From Pseudomonadota bacterium (GTDB lineage Bacteria > Pseudomonadota > Alphaproteobacteria > UBA1280 > RI-95): a stretch of DNA of 64,000 nt. The stretch is taken from contig WGLU01000001.1 of assembly GCA_016125375.1 (NCBI GenBank), positions 310,001 through 374,000 on the forward strand, read 5' to 3'. A program made the position numbers and the translations under genes. This document shows positions 1-9,794 of this stretch, one piece after another (position 1 is the stretch's first letter; each line of letters starts with the position of its first letter). Below the pieces are notes generated by a model, which saw only the letters and a list, made by a program, of their open reading frames with translations, did not search any database and was not told the origin of the DNA.

Positions 1-250
1 CATGATGCATGATGTGCGCCTGAAAGACCCTAAGTCGCGCCTGCAGGAGTTGTTGCAGAGCAAAGGACTGCCGTTGCCTGAATATTATCAGGAGTCGGTG
101 AAGGGCGAGGCCCATGCGCGGGTGTTCGTCTTCCGCGTTAGTACACCTACCCATGGTGAAGGGACGGGCGAAGGGACCTCTAAACAAGCGGCACAGCAGG
201 CAGCTGCAGCAGATTTACTTGAGAAAATTACTGGAAAGAAGCACGCATGA
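1..250 (+). CDS. rnc: Ribonuclease III, C-terminal part (partial)
   Basis: This is the 3' end of a gene that begins before the window. The visible 82 residues form a double-stranded RNA-binding domain: a 'KSRLQELLQSKGLPLPEY' start, an 'HARVFVFRV' strand, and a closing helix rich in 'KQAAQQAAA' that normally contacts dsRNA. RNase III cuts dsRNA during rRNA and mRNA maturation. The catalytic domain lies outside the window. The stop overlaps the era start (ATGA at 247-250), and rnc-era-recO is a classic bacterial operon, which supports the call. The in-frame ATG at 5 is internal to the gene and is not its start. Confidence 0.93.
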   Translation, partial: MMHDVRLKDPKSRLQELLQSKGLPLPEYYQESVKGEAHARVFVFRVSTPTHGEGTGEGTSKQAAQQAAAADLLEKITGKKHA

Positions 251-1152
251 CCCAATCCCCCGTTAAAAGCCGTTGCGGCTTTGTTGCGATTATTGGTGCG
301 CCGAATGCGGGTAAATCCACGTTTATGAACGGGGCGCTGGGTGAAAAAATAGCGATTGTTACACCAAAGGTGCAAACTACCCGAATGAATATGCGGGGCA
401 TTCTGACCGAGGGCGATACGCAGATGGTCTTTGTGGATACGCCTGGTATTCACAAACCACGCCGTCAGTTTGACAAGGCAATGGTCAATGCTGCCTGGCA
501 AGCTTCAAGCGATGCTGATGCTGTGCTACTGCTGGTGGACGCACAAAAGGGGTTCAACGGTGATGTACAGCGTATTCTGGCTGATATTGCCGAAGTAAAG
601 GCGCCTAAGATTCTGGTCCTGAACAAAGTGGATAAAATGCCGCGCGAAAAACTGCTGCCGCTGATGGGTAAGGCAGGTGCAATGGGCGTTTTCGACCATA
701 TTTTTGCCATTTCTGCCCTCAAGAATGACCGCATTAAGGACGTCATCAAGTGTCTGAAAGGCTATATGCCCGAGGAGCCGTTCCACTACGATCCGGAAGA
801 CCTCACGGATACGCCGATGCGCGTCATTGCGGCGGAAGTTACACGCGAACGTGCTTTCATGCTGCTGGGGGATGAAATTCCGTATTCTGTGAATGTAGAA
901 ACTGTTGGTTACGTGGTACAGGAAGACGGTTCTATCAGAATCGACCAGAACATTCTGCTGGAGCGTGACGGGCAGAAGAAAATCGTTATCGGTAAGGGCG
1001 GCAGCATGCTCAAGAAAATCGGTGAGCAGGCCCGTAAAGCGCTGAGCGAAATGACCGGGGCCGAAGTGCACCTGTTCTTGCAGGTGAAAGTGCGCGAAGG
1101 CTGGGCCAGTGACCCGCACCTGATGCGCAGTCTGGGCCTGAGCGACAAATAA
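247..1152 (+). CDS. era: GTPase Era
   Basis: A 301-residue protein of usual Era length. It has the P-loop GAPNAGKS (residues 17-24), the switch motif DTPG, and NKVD for guanine recognition, followed by a C-terminal KH domain whose RNA-binding loop reads 'VIGKGGSMLKKIG'. Era binds the 3' end of 16S rRNA and acts as a checkpoint in assembly of the 30S subunit. It is translationally coupled to rnc by an ATGA overlap and is followed 10 bp later by recO. Nothing appears to be missing. Confidence 0.97.
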   Translation: MTQSPVKSRCGFVAIIGAPNAGKSTFMNGALGEKIAIVTPKVQTTRMNMRGILTEGDTQMVFVDTPGIHKPRRQFDKAMVNAAWQASSDADAVLLLVDAQKGFNGDVQRILADIAEVKAPKILVLNKVDKMPREKLLPLMGKAGAMGVFDHIFAISALKNDRIKDVIKCLKGYMPEEPFHYDPEDLTDTPMRVIAAEVTRERAFMLLGDEIPYSVNVETVGYVVQEDGSIRIDQNILLERDGQKKIVIGKGGSMLKKIGEQARKALSEMTGAEVHLFLQVKVREGWASDPHLMRSLGLSDK

Positions 1153-1162
1153 GGCACTTGCC

Positions 1163-1873
1163 GTGGCCGAGCGCGCAGATGAAGGAATAGTTCTGAGAAG
1201 CTGGCCAAATGGCGAAGGCCATGCGATTGTGTCGGTTTTCTCCGCCCATCATGGCAGGGTGCAGGGCTTGGTCAAAGGAGGTGATAAAAAGAAGGCGCTT
1301 CTTCAGCCTGGTAATTTGGTCACCTTTGTCCACCGCCGTCGGTTAGACAGTCAGCTCGGCACCCTTTCCCCGGATTTAGAAAAAGATATTTGCGGCCTGG
1401 TCTTTTACAGCCCCGCGCGGTTACATATGCTCCGTTATGTAGGGGAACTGCTGTACTATGCGTTGCCGGAAGAACAGCCGTATCCACGCTTTTTTGACAC
1501 GCTCCGACGTTTCGTGACAGAGTTGAATGGTGCCAAGACATGGCAGCGACTGGCTTTTCTGGAACTGGATTTACTGGGTGCTCTGGGGTTTGGGTTGGCC
1601 CTTACACCGGAAGAGGCCGTGACAGATGCGCATGGTAGCCCACTTTACTATGTATCGCCGAAAACAGGCAGAGCAGTGAGTCGGGAAATGGGGATGCCTT
1701 ACCATGATAAAATGCTACTGCTCCCGAAACTTTTTGGTGGGGTTGAAGGCGGATTCCTTGACGTTTTCAAATTAACAGGGCATTTTCTTAGGGTTGCGCT
1801 GGCAGAAAGAGATTTGCCAAGCCGCAAAACCTTACTTGAACTTGGCACCAAATCGGATTTTACAGACGCATGA
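1163..1873 (+). CDS. recO: DNA repair protein RecO
   Basis: A 236-residue protein with the RecO pattern: an N-terminal OB-fold opening '[19 protein letters not shown]', then '[12 protein letters not shown]', then a helical domain with '[16 protein letters not shown]'. RecO anneals SSB-coated single strands and loads RecA with RecR in gap repair. The likely start is a GTG at 1163, since no ATG fits the expected N-terminus. The cysteine zinc cluster found in some RecO proteins is not seen. The stop overlaps the parC start (ATGA at 1870-1873), so the two are probably co-translated. Confidence 0.9.
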   Translation: MAERADEGIVLRSWPNGEGHAIVSVFSAHHGRVQGLVKGGDKKKALLQPGNLVTFVHRRRLDSQLGTLSPDLEKDICGLVFYSPARLHMLRYVGELLYYALPEEQPYPRFFDTLRRFVTELNGAKTWQRLAFLELDLLGALGFGLALTPEEAVTDAHGSPLYYVSPKTGRAVSREMGMPYHDKMLLLPKLFGGVEGGFLDVFKLTGHFLRVALAERDLPSRKTLLELGTKSDFTDA

Positions 1874-4233
1874 GTCAGCTTATTCAGGCCAGTTTTACGG
1901 ACGAGATTAAATCGCGCTATTTGACCTATGCGCTTTCGACCATTATGTCCCGCGCATTGCCCGATGTGCGCGATGGCCTTAAGCCCGTTCAGCGCCGCGT
2001 GATGTACGTGATGCGCACATTGCGCCTGGACCCAGACAAGGGTTACAAAAAATGCGCCCGTGTAGTGGGTGATGTGATTGGTAAATACCACCCGCACGGT
2101 GACCAGTCGGTTTACGACGCGATGGTGCGTCTGGCGCAGGACTTTGCCCTGCGCTACCCGTTGGTGGACGGACAGGGCAACTTCGGCTCGATTGATGGCG
2201 ACAGTGCGGCAGCCATGCGTTACACCGAGGCACGGATGACCAAAGTCGCCCAGTGGCTGATGAAGGATATAGATTCCGGCACTGTTGACTGGCGCAGCAA
2301 CTATGATGAAACAGAATCTGAGCCGGTGGTTTTCCCCGGATGCTTCCCCAACCTGCTTGCCAATGGCGCTACGGGTATTGCTGTGGGGATGGCAACAAGC
2401 ATACCGCCCCATAACGTGGGCGAGATTTGCAACGCCCTTAAAGTTCTGCTGAAAAATCCTGACGCGACGACCAAGCAACTGACACGGTATATCAAAGGGC
2501 CGGACTTCCCGACCGGTGGGGTATTGGCAGAAACGGAAGAAGCGATTGACCAGTGCTACGAAACCGGGCGTGGTTCTTTGCGTTTGCGGGCAAAATGGGA
2601 GCGGGAAGAGCTAGCCCGCGGCATGTACCAGATTGTTATTACGGAAATCCCATTCCAGGTGCAAAAAAGCAAGGTGATTGAAAAAGTCGCCGACCTGATT
2701 TTTGACAAAAAACTCCCCTGGCTTGCCGATGTGCGGGACGAGTCGGAGCGGGACATCCGCATCGTGCTTGAGCCGAAGAGCCGCACGGTTGACGCCGAGG
2801 CGCTGATGGAAGCGCTGTTTAAAACGACGGAGCTGGAAAGCCGCATCTCGTTCAACATGAACGCCATCAATGGGGCCGGCATGCCGGAATTGATGTCGCT
2901 CAAGCGGGTACTGGAAGAGTTTATTGCCCACCGCCGTGATGTGATGGTCCGTAAGGCCAACTGGCGGCTGGGTAAAATTGCCGAACGCCTGCACCTGCTG
3001 GCAGCCTACCTTGTGGTATATCTGAACATTGACGAGGTAATTGAGATCATCAAAACCAACGATGATCCCGCCCCTGTGCTGATGGAACGGTTTGGGATTG
3101 ATAAAATCCAGGCTGAGGCCATTTTGAATATGCGTCTGCGCAGTTTGCGCAAGCTGGAAGAAATGGAAATCCGCAGCGAAACGGATGCTCTGACCGCCGA
3201 ACAGGCAGGACTGAATGAGCTGCTGGTGAACCCAGAGAAGCAGACCGCCTACCTGACCGATGAGGTTGAGGCTATTAAGAATGAATTTGCAGATAAGCGC
3301 CGGACAGAAATCGGCTCTGCCCCATCTGCTGTTGTCATCCCGTTGGAAGCGCAGATTGAGCGAGAGCCTATGACTGTATTGCTCTCCAAACAGGGTTGGG
3401 TAAAGACGATTAAAGGGCACATGGCGGCCGATCAGGAAGTCAAATACAAGGAAGGGGATGAAGAAGCCTTCCGCCTGTTTGGTATGTCTACCCAAAACCT
3501 CTGCGTGCTGGCCGAAGATGGACGCGTGTACACACTACCCGTAAGCAAATTGCCAGCAGGGCGTGGTTTTGGTGAACCCATTAAGCTCATGGTGGAGCTG
3601 GAGCAGGGCATTGCACAGGCGTTTATTCTGGATGCCGATAAATATCTGGTTGCCTCTGCCAAAGGGTACGGATTTGTTGTTGAGGCCGGGAACTTGCAGG
3701 CACAGGTGCGTACGGGTAAACAAGTTCTGAACGTTAGCACAGGAGACAAAGCCAGGTTCTGCAAACCAGTGGCGGGCGATGCAGTTGCCTGTTATGGCGC
3801 TAACCGTAAGCTGCTTGTATTCCCACTGGCAGAGGTTCCCGAAATGCAGCGTGGTAAAGGCGTCAAATTGATGAATCTGAAGGACGCTGATCTGTTGGAT
3901 ATGGCTGTTTTCAGTCATGCGCTGGGCGTTGGTTTGAGTAATGGTAACGGCACACGCAGTAAGGTATTTACAGAACTGGAGTTCTGGCAGGGCAAGCGTG
4001 CACAAGCTGGCAAGCTTCCTCCGCATGGGTACCAGTCTGAACTGGCCTTTTACCTGCCCGAGGGAACATTGACGGCAGAAGATAGTGATCCGGGCGATGT
4101 ATCACAGGAAGAGCTGGCAACCAAGTCAGTCACAGAGCTGGTGACGGAAATGGTGAAGAACAGCAGCAAGCCCGAGCAGGCGGATTTGTTTGCAACCATC
4201 AGCGGTGATGATACCGATGGTGAAGATGATTGA
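1870..4233 (+). CDS. parC: DNA topoisomerase IV subunit A
   Basis: A 787-residue type IIA topoisomerase A subunit. The active-site tyrosine is Tyr118 in 'AMRYTEARM'. The breakage-reunion domain spans about residues 1-480, and a beta-pinwheel C-terminal domain follows. I assign ParC rather than GyrA for three reasons: a second, more GyrA-like homologue lies at 12287; this copy is shorter; and recO-parC is a frequent alphaproteobacterial neighbourhood. With ParE it decatenates sister chromosomes. In the quinolone-binding region the sequence is [12 protein letters not shown], so the Escherichia coli Ser80 position is Gln79 and Glu84 is Asp83. The C-terminal tail is acidic. Confidence 0.93.
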   Translation: MSQLIQASFTDEIKSRYLTYALSTIMSRALPDVRDGLKPVQRRVMYVMRTLRLDPDKGYKKCARVVGDVIGKYHPHGDQSVYDAMVRLAQDFALRYPLVDGQGNFGSIDGDSAAAMRYTEARMTKVAQWLMKDIDSGTVDWRSNYDETESEPVVFPGCFPNLLANGATGIAVGMATSIPPHNVGEICNALKVLLKNPDATTKQLTRYIKGPDFPTGGVLAETEEAIDQCYETGRGSLRLRAKWEREELARGMYQIVITEIPFQVQKSKVIEKVADLIFDKKLPWLADVRDESERDIRIVLEPKSRTVDAEALMEALFKTTELESRISFNMNAINGAGMPELMSLKRVLEEFIAHRRDVMVRKANWRLGKIAERLHLLAAYLVVYLNIDEVIEIIKTNDDPAPVLMERFGIDKIQAEAILNMRLRSLRKLEEMEIRSETDALTAEQAGLNELLVNPEKQTAYLTDEVEAIKNEFADKRRTEIGSAPSAVVIPLEAQIEREPMTVLLSKQGWVKTIKGHMAADQEVKYKEGDEEAFRLFGMSTQNLCVLAEDGRVYTLPVSKLPAGRGFGEPIKLMVELEQGIAQAFILDADKYLVASAKGYGFVVEAGNLQAQVRTGKQVLNVSTGDKARFCKPVAGDAVACYGANRKLLVFPLAEVPEMQRGKGVKLMNLKDADLLDMAVFSHALGVGLSNGNGTRSKVFTELEFWQGKRAQAGKLPPHGYQSELAFYLPEGTLTAEDSDPGDVSQEELATKSVTELVTEMVKNSSKPEQADLFATISGDDTDGEDD

Positions 4234-4367
4234 TGGCGCAGTAGATATTCCTGCTTCTGTATAGGTACATCCTCTGGTAGTATTTTCATGACGTAGGTTA
4301 CGCGTCGTGCGTTTGGGCGTACGCTCGGAGCTTGAGAGTTTTCTTGACTTTTTCATGGAGGTGTGTT

Positions 4368-4973
4368 ATGAATAAAACAGTGGCTGGAAATGTTTCCCGT
4401 TATCTAAAAACCTCCCTCCTTGTTTTATTTGGCCTCGCAGTTGTGTACGTGGCGTGCATCAACTTGTACGTCCGTTATGCGCCCTACGAATTGCCAAAGC
4501 CAACGGGCGTTGTACCTGACCTGAGTGCCTTTAAGCCGGACGAAGCGAGCCCTATACCGCTGGTAGAACAGCAGCAGATATGGGTGGCAGAGCAATACTT
4601 GTATGACCATGAGGGGAAGTACCAAAATCCTCAACTTGGGCTGGAAATATTTGTAAAACTTGCCCAGTCCGATAGTCCGGCAACAGCGGAAAGAGGGCAG
4701 GATGCGGTTATTCAGGCGGGGGCAATGTGTACCGAGCAGATTGCTGGCATTTACCAACTTAAGAGCTGGTTTTTATGGCGCAAAGCTAAGGTGCTGCCAA
4801 TAACCGATGCTGGCATGAGGGTTCTCTATAGCTGTTGGGAAAAACTTAAGCAGCGTGATCATGTAAAAGCAGATCGGGCGCTTGCTTTGTTAGTGGCGTC
4901 TAATTGCGTCAGAAAAAGCCCACTGTTTGAAGATACATTTGGAAAAGAGGTTCTCCAGCCATCTAACCGATAA
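4368..4973 (+). CDS. Unrecognised single-pass membrane protein, paralogue A
   Basis: I do not recognise the family. The 201-residue protein starts at ATG 4368 behind a good Shine-Dalgarno sequence (GGAGGTG at 4357-4363). A short basic N-terminus precedes one membrane helix at about residues 14-34 ('SLLVLFGLAVVYVACINLYV'), so the rest is probably periplasmic. Two cysteines in the C-terminal half match cysteines in paralogue B at 5253 and could pair. DNA at 4422-4633 is almost identical to 5298-5509, while the remaining C-terminal halves are only about one third identical. It sits between parC and lipB with two other small genes on the same strand. Confidence 0.75.
   Translation: MNKTVAGNVSRYLKTSLLVLFGLAVVYVACINLYVRYAPYELPKPTGVVPDLSAFKPDEASPIPLVEQQQIWVAEQYLYDHEGKYQNPQLGLEIFVKLAQSDSPATAERGQDAVIQAGAMCTEQIAGIYQLKSWFLWRKAKVLPITDAGMRVLYSCWEKLKQRDHVKADRALALLVASNCVRKSPLFEDTFGKEVLQPSNR
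4422..4633 (+). repeat. Direct repeat, copy 1 (within paralogue A)
   Basis: This block of about 212 bp recurs at 5298-5509, offset by exactly 876 bp. I find two substitutions inside it (a GCG/GTG codon near 4453 and a GTA/GCA codon near 4563). Both ends fall inside the coding sequences of the two paralogues, and similarity falls sharply on either side. Confidence 0.9.
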
Positions 4974-4996
4974 CCAATTTATGGGGAAAGATGCCA

Positions 4997-5230
4997 ATGA
5001 GAATGCCAGTAGATGATATTTTAGGTGCGTTAAAAGAGATAGGCATAAGCTACTTGCCTTTACTTGGTCTGGGTACTGGGTATATGCGAGAGATGGCACA
5101 GTATCATATTCGTACAATGGGAATGTGTGACCCTAATAATCCATCAGACAAGTACCTTTCTGAAGTTGGGCACAGCCAAAAAGCCTATGATATCTGGCAG
5201 GAAGAGTGCCATAAATACATTAACCGCTAG
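4997..5230 (+). CDS. Small unrecognised protein between two paralogues
   Basis: A 77-residue reading frame of unknown family. It has no clear membrane helix, although 'GISYLPLLGLGTGYM' is hydrophobic, and its C-terminal half has two cysteines and several His/Tyr residues. The frame has ATGs at 4991, 4997 and 5003; GGGGAAAG at 4983-4990 best suits the one at 4997. It lies 23 bp after paralogue A and 22 bp before paralogue B, on the same strand. It does not obviously align with either paralogue, so it may be a true third component or the remnant of another copy. Support is its spacing, ribosome binding site and position only. Confidence 0.5.
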   Translation: MRMPVDDILGALKEIGISYLPLLGLGTGYMREMAQYHIRTMGMCDPNNPSDKYLSEVGHSQKAYDIWQEECHKYINR

Positions 5231-5252
5231 CATAAAAAAGGGGAGCGCATAG

Positions 5253-5837
5253 ATGATAACTGGAAAAGTTTCTCGTTATCTGGCGACTCCCCTTTTAGTT
5301 TTATTTGGCCTCGCAGTTGTGTACGTGGTGTGCATCAACTTGTACGTCCGTTATGCGCCCTACGAATTGCCAAAGCCAACGGGCGTTGTACCTGACCTGA
5401 GTGCCTTTAAGCCGGACGAAGCGAGCCCTATACCGCTGGCAGAACAGCAGCAGATATGGGTGGCAGAGCAATACTTGTATGACCATGAGGGGAAGTACCA
5501 AAATCCCCAGCACGGCAATGCAATTTTGGATGAGATTGCAAAGTCAGACAATGCAGCTGCTGCCTACAAAGCAATGGAGTTGCGTGTGCATGATGCGTGG
5601 CTGTGCACGGAAACTATTCCATTTATTTACCAATTTAAGGATTGGCGCCTCCATCATTTGGCGCGTATTACGCCGGTGTCAGACGCTGAATTATTGCGTA
5701 TCTACTTCTATTGGCAAAAAGTGTATGAGCAGGATAAGCGCAGTGCGCATCTTTTCCTTAAATCATTAATGGATAAACCATGTCTGACCAAAAACCCTCG
5801 TTACAACGAAACATTTGGAAAACACACGGCCCTATGA
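5253..5837 (+). CDS. Unrecognised single-pass membrane protein, paralogue B
   Basis: A 194-residue protein of the same unknown family as the gene at 4368. The start at 5253 is preceded by GGGGAG at about 5240-5245. It has a short cytoplasmic N-terminus, one membrane helix at about residues 11-31, and a probable periplasmic domain. Residues from about 15 to 86 are almost identical to paralogue A in protein and in DNA. After that the match drops to about one third, though landmarks remain: a CTE-x-I motif followed by IYQ, a second conserved Cys, and a final TFGK. The pattern suggests recent duplication or gene conversion of the 5' half. No terminator is apparent before lipB, which converges from the other strand. 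Confidence 0.75.
   Translation: MITGKVSRYLATPLLVLFGLAVVYVVCINLYVRYAPYELPKPTGVVPDLSAFKPDEASPIPLAEQQQIWVAEQYLYDHEGKYQNPQHGNAILDEIAKSDNAAAAYKAMELRVHDAWLCTETIPFIYQFKDWRLHHLARITPVSDAELLRIYFYWQKVYEQDKRSAHLFLKSLMDKPCLTKNPRYNETFGKHTAL
5298..5509 (+). repeat. Direct repeat, copy 2 (within paralogue B)
   Basis: This is the second copy of the repeat at 4422-4633. It encodes most of the membrane helix and the first part of the outer domain of paralogue B. Near-identity at third codon positions points to a recent copy event or gene conversion rather than protein-level conservation. Confidence 0.9.
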
Positions 5838-5872
5838 TTGGTAAAACCCTCGCAGATATTGCGGGGATTTTG

Positions 5873-6526
5873 CTATGAAGCGTCTTGTACATGGGTTGCA
5901 AAGACACGTTCAAAATGGTGGGTGAGGCGTTCATCTACATCAGCCATGCTGGCCTGTACACCCAGCTTATGCAGGGAGGTAACGCCCTTGTCGGCAATGC
6001 CGCAGGGGATGATGCCGCGGAAATGGCCCATGTCCGGATGGATGTTCAGGGCAATGCCGTGAAAGGCAATCCATTTACGCACGCGCACGCCCACGGCGGC
6101 AATTTTTTCGGCACCTGCCGGGGTATCTACCCACACGCCCACCTCGTCACGGGTGTAGGCGCTGATGTCAAAGTCTTTCAGCGTGGCAATAAGCCATTTT
6201 TGCAGATCGCAGACGTAACCACGTAAGTCACGATTACGCTCACGCAGGTCGATAATCGGATAAACAACCCGCTGTCCAGGGCCGTGGTAGGTATAACGAC
6301 CGCCGCGGCCTGTTTTGATAACAGGGATGTTCAGCCCACCAATATAATCACCCACGGGCGCGGATGTGCCAGCTGTATAGACAGGTGCATGTTCGCAGAA
6401 GAATGCGGTCTGACCAGCCGTACCCGACAGCAGGCCGGCAACGGCTTGCTCCTGCATGGACAGGGCCTCGAGGTAGGGGACATCCTGCCCGATAAAGATG
6501 CGTTTTGTTGTATCGTGTGCTTGCAT
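5873..6526 (-). CDS. lipB: Octanoyl-[acyl-carrier-protein]:protein transferase LipB
   Basis: A 217-residue protein with LipB hallmarks: 'GRGGRYTYHGPGQ' near residues 73-85, Lys141 in 'KIAAVGVRV', and the nucleophile Cys175 in 'IIPCGI'. The 34-residue distance from Lys to Cys equals that in Escherichia coli LipB (Lys135, Cys169). It moves octanoyl from ACP to lipoyl domains of 2-oxoacid dehydrogenases and the glycine cleavage system. LipA is not in the window. The gene converges on the small paralogue cluster and diverges from tRNA-Leu, with only about 37 bp between. Confidence 0.95.
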   Translation of the reverse strand: MQAHDTTKRIFIGQDVPYLEALSMQEQAVAGLLSGTAGQTAFFCEHAPVYTAGTSAPVGDYIGGLNIPVIKTGRGGRYTYHGPGQRVVYPIIDLRERNRDLRGYVCDLQKWLIATLKDFDISAYTRDEVGVWVDTPAGAEKIAAVGVRVRKWIAFHGIALNIHPDMGHFRGIIPCGIADKGVTSLHKLGVQASMADVDERLTHHFERVFATHVQDAS

Positions 6527-6563
6527 CGCCTGCTAAAACTTGTTATTCACTTATCTGCCCTTG

Positions 6564-6650
6564 GCCGACGTGGTGGAATTGGTAGACACGCTATCTTGAG
6601 GGGGTAGTGGGGGTAACCCCGTGCCAGTTCAAATCTGGCCGTCGGCACCA
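6564..6650 (+). tRNA. tRNA-Leu (anticodon GAG)
   Basis: The 87-nt sequence folds as a class II tRNA. The acceptor stem is GCCGACG/CGTCGGC with discriminator A and an encoded CCA. The anticodon stem CTATC/GGTAG closes loop TTGAGGG, giving anticodon GAG. The variable arm (TGGGGGTAACCCCG) is long, and the T arm contains GTTCAAAT. It would read CTC and CTT codons. Confidence 0.95.
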
Positions 6651-6696
6651 ACCGTCCTCGTTGTCTTTGTTGTGCAGTAAAATGGGGCTCTCTGCA

Positions 6697-7365
6697 ATGA
6701 AAAACAGCTTTATCCATACCAACCGCTATCTGTTGCTGGCACTGGTGATTGTGTTCACCGTAGGCGGTTTTGTGCAGTTCTATTTTGATAAGGACGGCAT
6801 CTTCCAACGGATGCTCACAAACCGTGAGTTCATGCCTAACACTTCTGCCGAAACTGGCAGCGGCACACCCAAGATCGGTGGCGATTACATACTGGTTGAT
6901 CAAACTGGCAAGCCTTTTGGTTCTGAAAACTTGAAAGGCAAGTACGCTCTTATCAATTTCGGGTATGCCTCGTGCCCGGATATTTGCATAGAAAACCTCA
7001 CTACCATGAGCGAGGCTTACGATGACCTGCCCCAAGGCCTGAAAGATAAACTTCAACTGGTCTTTATTACAATCGACCCAGAGCGAGATACACCGGAGAA
7101 ACTGGCAGCATATCTACCCGCCTTCCATCAGGGCATTATCGGTTTGACGGGTACATCGGAGCAAATTGCAGATGTTGCCGGCAAGTTCCTGGTCTACCGT
7201 GCCAAACGTTCCACGGACGAGAAGGCTGGCAGCTACCTGATGGATCACTCTGCTTTCTTTTACCTGATGGGACCCGACGGTAAATACGTGATGCACTACC
7301 GCCATAAAACCGACCCGCTGGACATGAGCCGCCAAATTGCCGGTGCTGTGGCCGAACACTCCTGA
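6697..7365 (+). CDS. SCO1/SenC family copper chaperone or thiol oxidoreductase
   Basis: About 222 residues from ATG 6697; an in-frame ATG at 6682 is also possible. An N-terminal signal anchor ('YLLLALVIVFTVGGFVQFY') places a thioredoxin-like domain in the periplasm. The copper-binding CxxxC is present as CPDIC, and the distal His lies in 'MDHSAFFYLM', so both parts of the SCO metal site are kept. SCO proteins help mature the CuA centre of cytochrome c oxidase and may act in redox control. No oxidase genes are nearby. The reading frame extends back into the tRNA-Leu gene, but that part is not likely to be translated. Confidence 0.92.
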   Translation: MKNSFIHTNRYLLLALVIVFTVGGFVQFYFDKDGIFQRMLTNREFMPNTSAETGSGTPKIGGDYILVDQTGKPFGSENLKGKYALINFGYASCPDICIENLTTMSEAYDDLPQGLKDKLQLVFITIDPERDTPEKLAAYLPAFHQGIIGLTGTSEQIADVAGKFLVYRAKRSTDEKAGSYLMDHSAFFYLMGPDGKYVMHYRHKTDPLDMSRQIAGAVAEHS

Positions 7366-7375
7366 TTTGTGCATA

Positions 7376-7404
7376 TTGCTGGCTTAAGGCCAGCAAGCTA
7401 TACT
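7376..7404 (+). promoter_or_regulatory. Probable malic enzyme promoter with inverted repeat
   Basis: A -35-like TTGCTG (7376-7381) and a -10-like TATACT (7399-7404) are separated by 17 bp. A perfect 8-bp inverted repeat, TTGCTGGC-N5-GCCAGCAA (7376-7396), covers the -35 and most of the spacer, as an operator would. There is no T tract after it, so a terminator for the SCO gene is less likely. Confidence 0.55.
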
Positions 7405-7452
7405 GGAACACCAGCACCAAACAAAGATAAAGAATAACGGATACCACAACCG

Positions 7453-9750
7453 ATGACGCGCAAACAAACCGCCGGAAATGCCCTTCTGTACCATGCCCTG
7501 CCGCGTCCCGGTAAGCTGGAAGTAGTACCAACCAAACCCCTTACCACACAGGAAGACCTGTCGCTTGCCTATACGCCTGGCGTTGCAGAAGTATGCCTTG
7601 AGATTGCCAACTCGCCGGAAACAGCCAGCAGTCTGACGACAAAAGGCAATCTGGTTGCCGTTATCACCAATGGTACGGCCGTCTTGGGGCTGGGGAACAT
7701 CGGCGCACTGGCTGGTAAGCCAGTGATGGAAGGTAAGGCCGTCCTCTTTAAAAAGTTCGCCAATATCGACGTGTTCGATATTGAAGTCAAAGAAACTGAC
7801 CCGGATAAGTTCATCACCATTGTCGAGGCGCTGGAGCCGACTTTTGGCGGTATCAACCTCGAGGATATCAAGGGGCCAGAGTGCTTCTATATCGAACAGG
7901 AACTAGAACGGCGGATGAACATCCCCGTCTTTCATGACGACCAGCACGGCACGGCCATTATTGTGACGGCTGCGGTGATGAATGGTTTGGAGCTCACCGG
8001 CAAAGACAAGAACAAAATCAAGATTGTATGCTCCGGAGCAGGAGCAGCCGGTGTTTCGTGCATGCGGATGCTGGTCGCTGCGGGTTTCCCGAAAAAGAAT
8101 ATTACGATGGTCGACATCAACGGCGTCATTTACAAAGGCCGTAACGAGATGAACGACGTCATTGCCGAGTTTGCACAAGATACAAAAATGCGCACACTGG
8201 GCGAGGCAGTTGACGGTGCGGATGTGTTCATTGGTGTATCGGCTGGCGGCATCCTGAAAAAGGATATGGTCGCCAAAATGGCTGCAAAGCCTCTGATCTT
8301 TGCAATGGCAAACCCGACGCCAGAGATTACCCCTGAAGAAGTGCTGGAAGTGCGTGATGATGCGATTATTGGCACCGGGCGCTCAGACTATCCGAACCAG
8401 ATTAACAACGTTTTGTGCTTCCCTTACGTGTTCCGTGGCGCGCTGGATGTGGGTGCAACGCACATCAACATTCAGATGAAATTGGCAGCTGCCGAAGCCT
8501 TGGCTGCGCTGGCCCGTAAAGAGGCAGATGCAACGCTGGACAACGTTTATCAGAACAGTACGCTGCGTTTTGGCCCTGACTACATTATTCCTAAGCCGTT
8601 TGACCCACGCCTGATTGCAACAGTGGCACCCGCAGTTGCCCGTGCGGCGATGGAAACTGGCGTGGCAACGCGTCCGATCGAAGACATTCAGCAGTATGCA
8701 AATAGCCTGAAGGGGTCGTTTGACCAAAGCTTCTCGATCATGCGGCAGATTTATAATAACGCTGTGAATGACCCGAAACGCGTGGTTTATCCGGATGGAG
8801 AGGACCCCCGTGTGGTCCGTGCTGCCCAGAGCATCATTAACGAGGGCATTGCCCACCCGATGTTGATCGGCAACCCAGATGTGGTGCAGAAGCTCGTCCG
8901 CGAACATGGACTGAGCATGCGCGAAGGCAAGGATTACACCTTGATTGACCCGAAAAAATATGCGCGCGTGCCGGACTATGTGCAGATTTACTACAATATG
9001 CGCAAACGCGATGGGATTTTGCCGCCTGAGGCAGAAATCATCATGCGTTACCGCTGGGCTGCGCTGGCATCCATGATGCTGCGTGAGGGCGATGCCGACG
9101 CTATGGTTGCAGGCGCAACAGGTAAGTTTGACAAGTTCCTGCGGCAGGCCCAACAGATTATTGGTCAGCGCGAAGACGTGCTGGGCGTCTACGCACTCCA
9201 GCTCTTCATGCGCAAGGGCCGCGTCTTCTTTATGGGGGATACCAACGTTAACGTAGACCCGACTGCCGAGCAGATTGCGGAGATGACGCTGTTGGCATCA
9301 GAAACGATTCGCCGCTTTGGGATCACGCCACGGGCGGCGCTGCTGTCGCATTCGCACTTTGGTTCGGCCAACGATAAACCAGCCCGTAAGATGCGTACAG
9401 CACTGGGCTTGATTCAGGCCCGCGACCCGGATCTGGAAGTAGATGGTGAAATGCAGGCGGATGCGGCGCTGAATATGAAAATTATGCGCAAGACATTCCC
9501 AGACTCACGCCTGCAGGAGGAAGCAAATCTGCTGGTCATGCCAAGCATGGATGCTGCGAGCATTGCCTTTAATCTGATGCGCTCCATGACGACTTCTGGC
9601 GAGCATGTTGGGCCTATCCTGCTGGGGATGAATAAACCCGTGCACATTCTGTCTATTTACTGTACCGTAAGGCAAATTGTGAACCTGACTGCTCTGGCAG
9701 TGGTTGAAGCACAAGGCAGCGAAGCGACCTTTCAGGACTCGGCTGCTTAA
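7453..9750 (+). CDS. maeB: NADP-dependent malic enzyme with phosphotransacetylase-like domain
   Basis: A 765-residue hybrid protein. Residues 1 to about 430 are a malic enzyme: '[12 protein letters not shown]', the metal and substrate segment '[10 protein letters not shown]', and the Rossmann motif 'GAGAAGVSC'. About 440-765 resembles phosphate acetyltransferase, which in this MaeB type is generally regulatory (acetyl-CoA sensing) rather than catalytic. The enzyme converts malate to pyruvate and CO2 with NADPH formation. It has its own likely promoter at 7376-7404, and mgtE follows after 44 bp. Confidence 0.95.
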   Translation: MTRKQTAGNALLYHALPRPGKLEVVPTKPLTTQEDLSLAYTPGVAEVCLEIANSPETASSLTTKGNLVAVITNGTAVLGLGNIGALAGKPVMEGKAVLFKKFANIDVFDIEVKETDPDKFITIVEALEPTFGGINLEDIKGPECFYIEQELERRMNIPVFHDDQHGTAIIVTAAVMNGLELTGKDKNKIKIVCSGAGAAGVSCMRMLVAAGFPKKNITMVDINGVIYKGRNEMNDVIAEFAQDTKMRTLGEAVDGADVFIGVSAGGILKKDMVAKMAAKPLIFAMANPTPEITPEEVLEVRDDAIIGTGRSDYPNQINNVLCFPYVFRGALDVGATHINIQMKLAAAEALAALARKEADATLDNVYQNSTLRFGPDYIIPKPFDPRLIATVAPAVARAAMETGVATRPIEDIQQYANSLKGSFDQSFSIMRQIYNNAVNDPKRVVYPDGEDPRVVRAAQSIINEGIAHPMLIGNPDVVQKLVREHGLSMREGKDYTLIDPKKYARVPDYVQIYYNMRKRDGILPPEAEIIMRYRWAALASMMLREGDADAMVAGATGKFDKFLRQAQQIIGQREDVLGVYALQLFMRKGRVFFMGDTNVNVDPTAEQIAEMTLLASETIRRFGITPRAALLSHSHFGSANDKPARKMRTALGLIQARDPDLEVDGEMQADAALNMKIMRKTFPDSRLQEEANLLVMPSMDAASIAFNLMRSMTTSGEHVGPILLGMNKPVHILSIYCTVRQIVNLTALAVVEAQGSEATFQDSAA

Positions 9751-9794
9751 GAATAAATTAATCCCATAAGCGGAGGAGAAGAGGGAGATGATCG

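Noticed and set aside
6607-6696. The longer start of the SCO1/SenC gene inside tRNA-Leu
   Set aside because: Translation from 6607 would read through the tRNA; the signal anchor and family N-terminus begin at 6697.
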